A DNA stretch of 64,000 bases from Plasmodiophora brassicae (lineage: Eukaryota > Endomyxa > Phytomyxea > Plasmodiophorida > Plasmodiophoridae), in assembly GCA_039704465.1 (NCBI GenBank), contig JASFAU010000001.1, positions 1,302,001-1,366,000 of the forward strand, read 5' to 3'. Made by a program: the position numbers and the translations under genes. A model generated the notes under the pieces. It was not told the DNA's origin. It saw nothing but the letters and a program-made list of their open reading frames with translations, and did no database searches. Every line of letters begins with the position of its first letter. The stretch's first letter is position 1. Below are positions 32,059 to 44,500 of this stretch, in pieces.

Positions 32059-33411
32059 TTAGTTCGAGTAGGCGCGGCTGCCAGACGCGGGCGCCGTCGT
32101 CGCATACCCATTGTTGTTGGTGGGCGATGCCGACGTCGCGTACCCGTTCTGGGATGGCGCACTCGTCGCGTGCCCGGTCTCCGCCGTGTTCGCGTTCATC
32201 GGCTTTGCCCGGTCGTCGTCGGCCCCGGTCGTGTTGTTTACGCTGGCGGCTTCGCCGGTGGCCGACAACATGACGCCCGACGCGCCAGCCTGGCCGCTGC
32301 CCGATTTGTTCTTGTTCCTGTGGGAACGACGCGCCTTGTGTCCCTTCTTCTTCTTGCCGTGCTGGGGCTTGCGCCCGGCCTGGTGCGCCTGCGCCTGGTC
32401 TGCGCCAGGGAGCGGGACCTCGCCGAGCAGCATGGCGAGCAGGATGTCGTCGGTCTGCTGGTCCTCCGCCTGTCGCTGCTGTTCCATGGCGGTCTGCTCG
32501 CCGAACATGCCCTTCCGCGGGCGACCCTGGACAGCGGCGTTGGCGTTCGCCTGGCGCTGGGTGCTGGCGGTGCCGACGACGACACGGTTGGCGTACACTG
32601 GCGCCGGCATGTTCGCGTCGGTCTCGCTGTTCGACGGCCCGGGAACGGTCGTGGCGACGTTGCCGTTGCCGACCGGGCGCTGGCGCTGGTAGGGGCGCAT
32701 CGGCGTTCGTTTCATGGCCGCTGCCGCCGGCGTTGGCGCTTGCTGGCCCGCTGCCGCCGTCATCGATTTCCTGGTCGGCGTCGCGTCGTTCACAGCACCG
32801 AGCGCGAACCCGGCCTGGGCGGCCGCGTTCTGCTTCTCGATGGCCGCCGCGGCCGCGTCCATCGCTGCGGTGACGCCCTGGGCGCTGCTGGTCGCCGCCG
32901 CCGTCAGCTCGTCCTGCGACGACGGGACGTGCAACGCGTCACGCGACGCCAGGATCACGGTGCCGTCCAGCGCGCTGACGGGGACCACCGAACCGGACAG
33001 GAGCAGGACCTCGCCGGTGCCGGTGACCACCGGGATCTCGTCGGCCATCGGCACAGCCGGCGCCGGCGCCGCCTGACGCTGACGAATCAGAGTCTTGGAG
33101 GGCGCTCGCGCGCCACGCTGACGAATCGTGGAGTTGCATGGCGGCGCTGTGGTGTCCAGCGCCGGGCGAAGGCGCATGGCGGTCTGGTTGAAGCCGACGA
33201 GCTTGGCGCCGTCGCGCGCCTGGATGGACCCTTCGATCTGCGTCGCGTTGCTCGTCGCGTTCGCCGGCTTGTACGTCCAGCCGCTGTCGGTGTAGATCAG
33301 CGCCTTCGCCTTGCCGGTCGCCTTGCCGGTCGCGTGCGTCGCCGTCGACGTCGTCGCCGCCGCCGCCAGCAGGACGATGCCGCAGACGATCATGAGCTGT
33401 TGCTGTTGCAT
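32059..33411 (-). CDS. intronless secreted low-complexity protein A
   Basis: A 450-residue single-exon protein in very GC-rich sequence. The ATG at 33411 is followed by a classical signal peptide (LMIVCGIVLLAAAATTSTAT). The mature part is Ala/Thr/Gln/Asn-rich, with scattered N-glycosylation sequons (SNAT, NQTA, NSTI), a basic block (GKKKKGHKARRSHRNKNK) and a C-terminal run of NGYAT repeats. I recognise no domain. It could be a cell-wall, cyst-wall or adhesion protein; that is inference from composition. The long open frame on the opposite strand is a shadow caused by strong third-position GC bias. Confidence 0.7.
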   Translation of the reverse strand: MQQQQLMIVCGIVLLAAAATTSTATHATGKATGKAKALIYTDSGWTYKPANATSNATQIEGSIQARDGAKLVGFNQTAMRLRPALDTTAPPCNSTIRQRGARAPSKTLIRQRQAAPAPAVPMADEIPVVTGTGEVLLLSGSVVPVSALDGTVILASRDALHVPSSQDELTAAATSSAQGVTAAMDAAAAAIEKQNAAAQAGFALGAVNDATPTRKSMTAAAGQQAPTPAAAAMKRTPMRPYQRQRPVGNGNVATTVPGPSNSETDANMPAPVYANRVVVGTASTQRQANANAAVQGRPRKGMFGEQTAMEQQRQAEDQQTDDILLAMLLGEVPLPGADQAQAHQAGRKPQHGKKKKGHKARRSHRNKNKSGSGQAGASGVMLSATGEAASVNNTTGADDDRAKPMNANTAETGHATSAPSQNGYATSASPTNNNGYATTAPASGSRAYSN

Positions 33412-33824
33412 TATAGCAAGATTAACAGTGGCCGGTCGGCGCTTTGTTATCAAAGAGGCCCCGAAAACGTATAATAAACGTTCGATGGATACGTCGAGAA
33501 TAGGATTGTGGCGGGGCGTCCCCATACGTTGCCACCAGATACGTCATGTCCCGCCCGCGTGTGACGTCACGGCAGCCCCCGACCGACCGAACGTGACTCA
33601 ACACGGCGCCGACGACCATCCGCCATTCGCGGCGGGATGCCCAGCCGCTGTGTGGCGGTGACGTCAACGCTCCCGTCTTGCTCGCCCCGGGGGTGGAGCG
33701 TTTCAACAAGCACGATGGCCACAGCGCGGTCGACACTTGATGCATGTCACACGTCACACACGTTCGTGTGGTGGGCTGTGGTCCGACGGCCAGCGGCAGG
33801 TTGCCTTGACGGGCGGCGACGGCA

Positions 33825-36800
33825 ATGTCGGGCACGCTGATCGGCCGCCTGTCGGTGCTGCCCAAGGTCGGGTACACGGACGACGAGATGGGCGAGCTTC
33901 GCCGCGTGTTCGACGGGTCGGCGCAGGGCGGCGTCCTGCCGGTCGGCGATGCACAAGCGTGTCTGCGCGCCCTGCACTACGCGTACAGCGAGGAGATGGT
34001 CGGGCAGATCCTGTCGGACCAGACCAAGGGGACCGGGCGCGCCCAGCTCGACTTCAACGACTTTGTCGCGTTCATCGACGTCATCGGCGCCATTGACTCG
34101 TACGTCGTCGAGCACGTCAACGACCTTCTGCAGGGGCTGCCTGAGGACGCGCTCCAGGAGGCCTACATCGCAACGGGCGCCACCGGTCCCGACGACCTCG
34201 TCCACCACCTGACGCAGCTGGTCACCCTGCGCGCCAACGATGACTTCAACTTCTCGAAGGTCTACCGGCTCCTCGGCTACGAGGACGCGGACGCGAACCC
34301 GGCCGCAACGTCGCCACCACCCGCCCCGGCGCCGGATCGATCCCAGCACCACCTGAAGGCTCCTGTGCCCGACGACGCACCTGGACCGAAGGCCTCGGAA
34401 CCAACGTCGCCGCCACAGAACCTGTCTGTGCGGTTCGGGCCCGGCGAGTTCCGGCTGCCGGCGCTGGCGATCCCAGGCGACGACAACGGGGCCCCGGTGC
34501 CGCCCAGAACGCTGGAGACGCAGACCGACCCCAGGCGACATACGACCACCAACGGCGAGGAGCCGGAGCCGTCGCCGAAAGCGAACGCGTCGCCGCCCCC
34601 CAGCGTCAGTCGGGCGCGGACGATGACCATGGAGCACGTCGACGCGCAGCGGGTCGGCGAACCCGCCGATAGGCCTCCGGCGGAGGACGCCAGGCCCAGG
34701 CGATCGCTGTCACCGGATCACCCGCTGGATCGTGTCGCGCCAGGCCGGGCGCTGGTCGTCGCGGACAGCAGCGGCGCCCCTGACGCATTCGACGACGACG
34801 ACCTCGACTACATACGCGGCGCGTTCGACGCGTTCGTGGCGATGAACGACCACAACGGGGCGGGCGGGGTCGCCGTTCGCGACCTGGGCACGGCGCTACG
34901 CGCCGTCGGGCTGGACCCGTCGGACGAGCAGATCAACGACCTGTTCGCAAAGGTCGGGAGACGTCCCCCGTAATAGCATGTGCACACACTGATGCCTCGC
35001 CCGCAGGCGGACATCGACAGGAACGGGACGCTCGACGTCCACGAGTTCGCCCTGTACTATCGGCAGGTGAGCAGCGCCGAGCTGGCCAGGGGCCTGCCGC
35101 TGCATCGCGTGCAGGCGGCGTTCGCCCGGGCCGACCCGGACGGCGACGGCGAGATCGCCCGGGCCGACTTCGCCCACGTCCTTCGCCAGCAGTTCCCGAA
35201 CCTGTCCGGGACGCGCATCGACCAGCTCGTCGGCATCGCCGACGTCAACGGCGACGGCACCATCGACTTCGAGGAGTTCATGGCCTTCCTCAGCCGGAAC
35301 GACGACGCGTCGCGCGCGCTCGCCCGGAAGCTGTTCCGCGCCCATCTGCCCACACCCGTCGAGCACCTGGCCGCCTTCTCCAAGATGCCGTCCTCGTTCC
35401 GCCCGTCGGCGCTTGCGCCCTTCGATGTAGGAGCCGCGCGAGCGTGCACAGGGAGGCAGGCAGACACGCTGACGGTTGCCCTAGGGCGATCCGGGATCGT
35501 ACCTGGGGACGCGCGTCGCCCCGCGGTTGGCGTCGGCGCCGGGCGAGTTCGGCCTGTCGTTCGCCAACGTGCACGTCGACAGGACGACGGGCGTGCTGGC
35601 GCCGATCGCCAGCGCTGTCTGCCTGCAGATCGAGGTCATCGGCGCCGAGGGCATCCCGGCGCCCGTTATGCACAGGGACCGGATCCAGGCCCGGCGCCTG
35701 CGACTCGCGCTGCTGGACGGCGACCGGCCCGTCTCCAACCAGTACGTCGTCAGGGCGCGGTGGGACCCCGACGAGGAGGACAGGTGGAAGTTCGATATTC
35801 CAGACGGCGACGCGTTGCACCATGTGCTGGTCAAGACCGCCTACCCACAGCCGACGTTGCTGGCCGAGCTGACCGTGATGGTCGAGGGCGAACAGTCCAG
35901 CGCGGTCACCGAGATGACGTGCGGGTTCGCTGTGCTCGAGCTGACCGGCGAGATGCTCGCCAAGAAGGTCGTCGAGTCGGTGGCCGTCGCCGGCGGCACG
36001 TTCCGGGCCCGGGCCCCGATCCACGACGACGAGATCCTGGCGCGGCGTGCAGGCTGGCGCCGTGTCTCGTCCATGTTCAAGGGCAAACCCGCGCCGATCC
36101 TGAAGATGCAGATCGGCCCGGCGCCGCCCAGGAAGGTACACGATGGTCAACGGCGGCGCGCCCACATCGCACTCTGACGCTGGCGATGGCTGCCCAGAAA
36201 CTGAAGCCGGCGTCGTGGCGATGGTTACCGAATGACGTCATCGTGCCTGCGCACGCGGTGAACGCGTTGCACGCCTTCATGGACCTGGCAGCGGATGCGA
36301 CGGTTCGATGTGCCCAACCGGTGCCGGCGGCTGCCGCCCATCAGCGGCAGGAGGTCCCTCTGCGCCTGTTCGTCGACCGGATCCTGCGAGACACGGACGC
36401 GCTGTCATCGCTGGCGACACGATGGGACCAGGTGTTCAAGGCGCTGGCCCGGGCCGACAAGCGCGACCGTATCCGGGTGCGGTCGGAATTCGCCAAATGC
36501 ATTGTCCAGATGTGGCCCGTCCTGTCGTCGCTAACGCTGCCCGACCTGGTCGTCGGCCAGACCGAGTTGGAGCGCATGTCGCTGATGAAACACTGTGCCG
36601 GCGACGCCGTCCTGAACCAGCTGGCGTCGGACGGATGCGGCAAGCGGTTGACGACGACGACTGCGACGACGCCGACCGTCTCGACATCGCTGGTGTACCG
36701 TCCGTTCCACACGGACGAACTCGTGTTCGCCTACGATCGGTACACGCCCGACGTGAACGTGTTCGCCGTTCTCGAGAGAAAGAAGCGCATCAACGCGGGC

Positions 36801-36911
36801 GAATCGCCCACCGACGTCGAGAACATTGCCGAGCTGGCCAACGTGGCGCTGGAGTCGCCCCGACACGCCATGCAACGAAGCCGGTCCGAGCGCAACGTCT
36901 CGTTCCAGTGA
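33825..36911 (+). CDS. NPHP1: nephrocystin-1 homologue fused to EF-hands
   Basis: A 970-residue protein in four exons: 33825-34952, 35007-35426, 35485-36135 and 36198-36911 (introns 54, 58 and 62 nt). The N-terminal half is calmodulin-like. A degenerate EF-hand pair (ELRRVFDG, RAQLDFNDFVAFI) comes first, then a long Pro-rich linker, then a four-EF-hand-like unit with good loops (DIDRNGTLDVHEF, DPDGDGEIARADF, DVNGDGTIDFEEF). The C-terminal half follows the nephrocystin-1 homology region: SFRPSALAPF, a C2-like strand set with RLRLALLDGDRPVSNQYVV and RARWDPDEEDRWKF, CGFAVLEL, RRAGWRRVSSMFKGKPAPI, and the helical end from DVIVPAHAVNALHAFMDLAA to MWPVLSSLTLPDLV. Animal NPHP1 carries a coiled coil and SH3 instead of EF-hands. 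The expected site is the ciliary transition zone. Confidence 0.75.
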
Positions 36912-37239
36912 CGCGTATATAAACGCCTGTTTCCGAATGCAAGACCCAACGCTCGCAGAGAATCTGTCGGTTGAGTCACCACAGGCGGTACCGTGCGAGG
37001 CCATGTGAAAGTTGACACGAGGTCGTGACGCGACTGGGGCGGTGAGGATATCGTTGGAGACCCGACTCTACATGACGCCATGTCGAGATTGCCACAGAGG
37101 CCCACGCCCACATAATCATATTGCAGTCGTTTCCTCCAGAACAACGTACCCGATCCAACCTCGCCAGGCAGGACGAGGCCCGCGGGTGGCTCGACCTCTC
37201 CTACCTAGTAGTTCCCTAAGACGATCGCCCCAACCGCCC

Positions 37240-37520
37240 ATGCAGCAGATCCCGACTCTACCGCTCGCCATCGTCGTCCTGGCTCTGGCGTCGCCGCTCA
37301 CTCTGTCGTTCGAGATGCCGGCGCCCGCCGAATGCGACACGCCCCAACTCGGCATCTTCGGACAGCAGCAAGGTGGCCCGCCGATGCAGGCCGCGATGAG
37401 CGCCATGGGCGCACCTGGCTCAGGCGTTCACCTGCTGCCACCTGCCGCCCCGATGATCAGCGGCCGCGTGTTCGCGAGCAACACGGGCGCCTCGCGACGA
37501 CCCTGGCAGCCGACCCATCC

Positions 37521-37553
<33 letters not shown>

Positions 37554-38415
37554 CGTCGGCCAGCAAGGCCAGCAGCATGACGGTCGGCCGCTGGTGCAGG
37601 TCGGCACGCCGCAGACGACGTCGACGCCGCACGACGTCATGGCAAGGATTCTGTTCTGGCTGTCCAAGCAGAACCTGCCGTCGCCCGTGCCGCTTAGGAT
37701 CTCCGCCGACGGCGCCTCCTGCGACCTGCTGGTGCCGTTCCCGTTGATCCCCCTCGAGTACCAGCAAGGGAACTCGTCGGACCAGAGGCCCACGCCGCCC
37801 GGCAACACGACGTCGTGGCCGATCGCCGTCGACAACGGCAACGTGAACCAGACAATGGCGCCTGTCGCGAAGTCATTGCCGCCCAAGAGCGCAACGTTCG
37901 CGCCGACGTCTCCAGCGCAGGCCCAGCCCGCTTCGAACGCGTCCGACCCGGTCTCCGATGTCGTCCAGTGGCTGGGCGCCAACGCAAGCGACCCCGCGCC
38001 TGGCCAGCCCAGCGCGAATAGCTCGGCGCCGGTCTCAGAGGCCGTACAGCGCCTGGCGTCCAACATGACGAACGGCACGACGCCGTCAGACGGAAGCAGC
38101 AACAGCAGCAGCAGCAGCAGCAGCCACTCGTCGTCATCGTCGAAACGATCCGGCAAGCAGAAGCACAAGTCGTCGGCCAGCGCCACGTTGGCGTCGTCGT
38201 CGTCGGCGTCCGACTCCGACGCCGGCATGAACGCCATCTCGAAACTCGTCGAGTGGTTGGGATCCAGCCTGCTGGGACAGTCGGCATCGGGCGCGTCGAC
38301 GTCCCCGCCGGCGGGCAAGACGCCCGCGCCGGGGCCCGCCTCCGCAACCAGCTCGCCGCCCAATCCCTCCACAGACACGCCCGCCGCCAATTCCACCACG
38401 TCGACGTCCAACTAA
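37240..38415 (+). CDS. intronless secreted low-complexity protein B
   Basis: A 391-residue single-exon protein with a signal peptide (LPLAIVVLALASPLTLSF) directly after the ATG. It has a ten-residue polyglutamine tract, several N-glycosylation sequons (NSSD, NTTS, NASD, NSSA, NMTN) and a long poly-Ser block followed by a basic patch. An amphipathic motif recurs: VMARILFWLSKQNL, VSDVVQWLGANAS, VSEAVQRLASNMT, ISKLVEWLGSSLL. No family recognised. The composition suggests a surface or wall protein. It lies just past the nephrocystin-1 gene, mirroring secreted protein A on the other side. Confidence 0.7.
37522..37551 (+). repeat. CAG repeat encoding polyglutamine
   Basis: Ten consecutive CAG codons in secreted protein B. 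A second imperfect AGC run near 38095-38125 encodes polyserine. Confidence 0.9.
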
Positions 38416-38642
38416 GCATTAAAGTTACGTGCGACGCCCGTCGATTGCTGCCGGTGTGTGCGACAGGTATCGGCAGGTACTGTCGCGCGCGATGACGCGG
38501 ACCGAGATGAGCAGAGGCGCGGGACAGGGGTGTGCCGTGTGCGTCGTCGTCGTTGTGCCGTGCGCCGCAGGTGGTTGCGCGGCGGTGCGGTGCAGGGCTC
38601 AGGGGGCATCGAGGTCACGTCGTCCCAGAGCGACCCGTACCG

Positions 38643-41491
38643 ATGCAGCAGCCGGCAGGCGATGCCGCCCCGAAGCGGAAACGATCGATGGGTGAGACGT
38701 CGACCTGCCCGCAGACGGCGCTGGCCATGGCGCTGCACCGCGTGTACAACACGAAGCTGCTCGAGCGGGACAGGCAGATCGAGAAGCTCCAGGGGGAGCT
38801 GCGGGCCGTCAAGGACCACGCTAGGTCGCTGGAGGTACAGGTCCAACAGTTGTCGGGGGCGGGCGGCGCCGACCCCCATGGCCTACCCGCCGCGCACGCC
38901 ACGACCGATACCGCCCTGCGCTCTGCCATAGACGACATCGCGTCCGCATCCACAGCGCTGCTCGCGTCCATCGTACGTAACGGGCGTCATGTGCTTTCGA
39001 CAACGTTATCCAGCGACTTAGGTTGGCCGTTATTCTGTACAGCAAGAAGACAATAACGGGCTGGCGACATCCCTGACCTCCCGCATTGCTGCCCTGAAAA
39101 CGTTGTTGACCGGGAGGTCCAGCGCTAGACCCGACGTGGTCGCACGTTTGGGCAAGTCGCACCTTTGCAACCACATCACAATGCTTCGGAACGGCATCCG
39201 AGACGTGCAGCGGCGCGTGCAGTGCGAACTCAGCCAGTTTGGCAACGATTTCGTACAGCAAATGGTGGGGCAGGCCGACACACGACTAGATTCGCGGTGC
39301 ACGTTTGACACCGGTGGTGGTGCAGGAGTCACTTCGTCAGGAAGACGCCAAGCTGAGAGCGTCGCTGGCAAGTGAGCTCGACAGGTGCCGCAAGTTGAAC
39401 AACGACATCATCGACCTTCGCGGCAACATTCGGTCGGGAATCACGCATGAGTGGCGATTGTGTGCCTCACACGCCGGTGCAGAGTTCTTGTTCGCTTGCG
39501 GCCGCCACTGTCCGACGACCAAGAACCTGTAGTTGCCTGCTTAGATCAACGAACGGTCACGCTGGAAGGTTCACCCTGACAGCGGACCATGATGTAGACT
39601 TGGGCGCTAATGGCATTTCAGGCTGCCGTTCGTACGAGTTTGACCATGTGTTTGGAAGTAGATCGACGCAGCTCGACGGTATGCTAACTTGTGACCTGAT
39701 GTTTGCACCGTCTAACGTTGCACTAGTATGGAAGGAGTTTCACCCCCTCATACAGTCGTGCGTCGAAGGATATCATGTGACCGTCATGTCTTATGGTCAG
39801 ACAGGCAGTGGTGAGCCCGGCCCGCTGACAATGCATTGCATTGCTGGGATGACAAAGGCGCCTTTAGGGAAAACGTACACCATGTCGGGAGACCCGCGAA
39901 CATCGACGGTCGGACTGATTCAACGGGCCATTATTTGCTTGTTTGATGAGATTACCAAGGTACTTGTCCCCCAACATTTCCAGGGAATTACGCCCCCCAC
40001 TTAGGCGATTATGCAGCATAGTGATGTTTCAGAACGTTTCAGCGTCAGTGCGTCATTCGTCGAAATCTACAACGATACGTTGCGAGATTTACTCGGCGGG
40101 AGTGCTGAAACGTCGTCGCTGCGGATCCGAGGCGATAACGAGAACATTCACGTAGCAGGACTGTCGAGACATCGAGTCTCCACCCCCGACGAGGTATCGT
40201 TCTCAGTATTTCCATTCCATTGTGCCTGAAACTTCACGTCCGCGAAGGTTCTAGTCCTGTGCGACCGAGCTGCGGCCGCCAGGCAAACAAGCTCCACTGC
40301 ATTGAACCAGCGATCATCGCGGTATTTGCCAAGCGGTTTCTGAGAGGGTCGCCTGTCTGTGACGAGGTTGCCAGGTCGCATTCGATAGTCATGCTGCAAC
40401 TCGAGAAAGGCGGGGTACAGCATGCGCGTCTAACGTTAGTGGATTTGGCCGGATCGGTATAGCATGAGGCACTGCGACGGAACTTGCTCACGCGTCCGAT
40501 TGCTGAACATTACTACAGGAACGTGTCGCACGATCGGAAGTCACCGGTAGCCAGTTGAAAGAAGCCGGGGCCATCAACCGGTCCCTGTCTGCTCTTGGAA
40601 ATGTAATGTCAGCGCTATATTCCAGATCCGTTCAGCGCCGGTACGTTTGGCCCCACGTATGGCTTGATCTGACCCCTGATGGGACGAGATCATCAGGAAA
40701 GGGGCATCTGCGGCTACTGCATCAATCTTTGTCCCGTACCGCAACTCTGCACTGACCCACCTCCTTCAAGAGTCCTTGTGTAGGGAGGGTTTCTTGCTCG
40801 TCGACAATTTGCAACGCTGACGTGTGTTCGTTAGCCGGCGACGGCCGAACCGTTATGCTGTGTCATCTGAGTCCTGATGCCGCCGACCTGCCGGAATCCG
40901 TTTGCACGGCCAAGTTTGCTCATCGTGTCCGAAAGGTATTTGCCATAGGGTCATTTGGCTATAGAGAATCACGAGAATCTGAAGCATTTGTTAGGTGGAG
41001 CTAGGCGAACTGGGCCAAAGTTCGCAGAACGGAACGGTCGCCACGTTGCGTAAACAAATCTCCAGTCTAGAAACGAACCACGCTGCATCGATTCAACGAG
41101 CCAATGTGTGTGCTTCACTTGTTGGACGCGCAGCCCTTGTGCCTGATCATCGCGAGTGCAGATGCTGCAAGCTAAGCTCGACGAGACCCTGCGGTTAATG
41201 GCATCAAAGCCGACAACGCGAACAGTCGGGACTGTCACACCGCCTTTCAGAGATCCACCGCAGTCCAGTGTGGACCGACCCCTCCAGGCATCGACGTCCG
41301 CCAAAACCGTCGTGGAGCGGAATGCCAATTCGACAGCCACAACACCTCGCAGGGTTGCTGTCCGGTCATCAAGCGCTCATATACCAGGGACGGCGAGGCG
41401 CCTGAAGAATGCGTTTGGTGCCCAGACGGTAGCAATGGCCGGGCGCGTCCGCCAACGGAAAGAGAATGTTCGCTCTGGGTGGAATTACTGA
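38643..41491 (+). CDS. kinesin-14-like motor (C-terminal motor)
   Basis: A 696-residue kinesin in 15 exons with introns of 45-62 nt. An N-terminal basic nuclear-localisation-like patch (PKRKR) and about 220 residues of coiled coil lead directly into the motor through LNNDIIDLRGNIRVLVRLRP, the neck-to-motor join typical of minus-end-directed kinesin-14 (KAR3/KIFC1) proteins. Motor landmarks, all rebuilt by splicing, are YGQTGSGKTYTMSG (P-loop), VEIYNDTLRDLLG, SSRSHSIVML (switch I), LVDLAGSERV (switch II), LKEAGAINRSLSALGNV and VPYRNSALTHLLQESL. The frame is open across all 14 joins. A 110-residue basic Ser/Thr-rich tail follows the motor, which is longer than usual for kinesin-14. Roles in spindle assembly or karyogamy are expected. 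It converges on SF3B3. Confidence 0.9.
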
Positions 41492-41597
41492 TCTGCTACG
41501 ATAGCACGGTGTAAATACATCACTCTATGAATCTACGTACAGTTTGAAGCACAAAGTTTTATACACTTTGCACGTGCTGGCGATGTCCCGTCCGCTA

Positions 41598-44500
41598 TCA
41601 GATTGCACGGTTGCGCATTTCCTGGATCTTCTTGATCAGGTCAGCTTGCTCCATACCGAGTTCGGAGCTAATGGTCTGTCTCGTTGTTTCTGGAAGAGTC
41701 GCGTACATCTCGCAAAGATCAAGGTCGATGCAATCCTTAACTGGGAAGTACGCCGACCGATACGAAAGATGCGAGCGGCCACCTAGCGGTGGAGCTTCTT
41801 GCCTGATGTGCATTTCTAGGTGCGAGAAAAGATCGACGTCCTGGATAATCCGCTACTCGTCAATAACAGCAGCACGAGAGTGCACGTGAAAGCCGTACCT
41901 CTTTCGTTTGGAATGGGACGAACGCGACCAGAGCCCCGGAAACGGTGCCCGCGAACAAGGCCTCAACGGCACCAGAAACAAGGGTCCCCCTAGTAATGCA
42001 TGTCGCCTAAGCAACGGTCAGCATCACGAAGGCGGACATTGCACATGAACTGACAATGTCACCCAAGTGGAAGTTCACAATCGTCTTCATTTTATGCTCC
42101 GCGCCTTTCAGTAATATGCTGCCTGCCGGAGTCCCAACGTCTGGCCCCGTTTCATCATCAAGGTCCGCCTGTGCATCAACGGGCAGGCGAGTAACAAAGA
42201 AGTTGCCTGCGAGCACAGTTACACGGGACGAAACGGTGAAAGAACACATTGCCGCATACCGAATTTGTCGCAACCAGCGACAGTGTTGTAGTCCAGAAGC
42301 GACGTGCACACAGTGTAACGCGGTTCAGTACAGTCAGCAACAATGTCGAACTGTTTCTCAGCCCGATGAAACCGGACGACGTGCACCGATTCCGCAACTG
42401 TTGTTACGTAGATACGGTCACCATTGGCATGAAGGGTAACGATCGGCGACAGGAAGTTCATGTTTTCCGCTTTTCGAAGCAGACGAGCACGTCCAATATC
42501 ATAGAGACGCAGAGTCGGGCCGATACCGCACAGGAGACGGCCTTGGAATGGAATCATCGTCTGTGCAACGGTTTCGGTTGGCGTGCTGTTACAAATACAT
42601 TGAGTAAAGATGAGGCTGCCCGTCGAGAACGTGTCTTCTACCTATGGATGAATTCGAGCTGAGTACCCTCTTTGTTGAACCGGTACAGGAGAATGGCCGA
42701 TGACGCAGCGGATCGAGGCTTCAGCTTCATACTGGTACTCGTTCCGACCGCAACGTACACATCGCCCGCCCGGTCGGCAAACTCGACACATGCGAGCGAG
42801 CACGCAGCAACATCGGGGTCAAGAGGAATGGTCAGCTTTGTCCGCCCCTTCAGCACATCGATAATGCGCACACTGGAGGTCCAAGTTCCAGGGGGACCCC
42901 GAGAAGCTTGTGCAAACGAAGACGGTAGGGCTTCCTCTTCATCCTCTTCATCGTCACCCCTACACAACACAGGTCAGTTTCCTCAAAACGTAACAGGTAA
43001 TACAAAGCACCTGTCCCGGCGATCGCCATCCGCCATCACTTCATCCGTGTCCTACACACAGAGGGTTAATTCCGCATGGCACCACGAACATGAGGGACCA
43101 GCTAACCCGGTCGACGAGTGGGCGACGATGATCCGTCTCGATGACAACGGCCAGGTTCGGATGCACAGGATGCGAGATCATACGGCGAGGCGTGTGCGTC
43201 AGATGTACAACGGAAGATGAGAATGGGACACCCAACTTCTCCACAGCAACGATGCGCAGCGTGGAACCAGCAATGGCAACGATACCGTCAGTGCACTGGT
43301 CTGACTGGAATGGCGCAGCATACTCCAGCGGCTCGTACGCAAGCGGGACAAGGGAAACGGTTTGGGCCCCAGGGCCCGGCGCCGAGTAACAAAGCCAAGA
43401 TCTCGACGAGATACAGATAACGCACTGGATCGTTTCGCATACAACGCGAAACAAGCCAACTGGACGAGACCCCAAGAACCGCTTCGTGGCATCAGTGAGG
43501 GCGTTGTTGGATGTGTCGACGACAGAACGGATAAGGACACCATTCTGAAGGCCGCATAGCAATTGCATCTGGCCGTTCAGTTCCGCCAACAAAAGAGAGT
43601 TCGGTATCGCGCCAACGCTCTGGATCGTCAACTGCAGCATGGGAGCAGCCGGATCATCAACTTGGCAGAGCAGCACAGTCTGATCGAAGCATCCAACTGC
43701 AAGATACTTCGCGCGCTGGCGACCTTGTGAACAATGTCAACGATCTGTAGAGTCGATTGTAAAATACACAAATACCTTGCGGGACATCAGAAAGGGCAAG
43801 GCATGAAACGTCGTTCCTCATGTCCTTTCGATCAACTTCAATCAGCGCATCAGAGGCGGCATCGAGCTCGAAATATGCCAGCTCCCCGCCTACGAGACAC
43901 GTTAGAGCGTTTAAAGTACCAGGTTAGTGCGACTTCGACCAGTCATGGCAATCACAACTTGCGTCTGATTGATGGCGGCAGTAACAATCGTCTTGTTTCC
44001 AGGCGGGGACCACTGAGATATCAGGTTCGTCGCCGTCGGAATAAGTCGGATGCCTCCAGGGTATACTTGGACCATGACGTTGTTCCCTACAAAATCGATT
44101 AGGCATTGACACGACTGTCGTCAAACCGCATTGTACCGATCAATCCGCACTGGAGTGTTTGGACCTCATTCAAGAAGCCACTGTCGCTGATCTCTTCAAC
44201 AGTCTCGCCGATCGACAGTATCAGCGTGGCATTCGTAAAGGAAACCACGATGTACTTGTGGAAATGTTCGTCGCGAGCACCGCGAATGGACCACACAGCA
44301 CAAGGTGAACCGGGGACGTCCGATACAGCCATTTCAGCCACAGCGAGACCTTGGCGCAATACCCTCAACGTGCTCGAAGGACCACGACCACATGTCAGAT
44401 AGAACTGAGCGGCACCCTCGCGAGCAAGATCCGTCAGCATCATTGACGTTACGGGTGCCAAAGACTCAATCTCATCGACGGCAACAAGGTTGCTTAACGA

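Noticed and set aside
32005..33474. 489-codon open frame on the plus strand opposite secreted protein A
   Set aside because: It is Arg-rich and lacks a domain, and arises from strong GC third-position bias of the real minus-strand gene, which has a clean signal peptide.
37428..38411. 327-codon minus-strand ORF opposite secreted protein B
   Set aside because: Composition mirrors poly-Ser and poly-Gln codons read backwards (Cys/Leu runs), so it is an antisense shadow.
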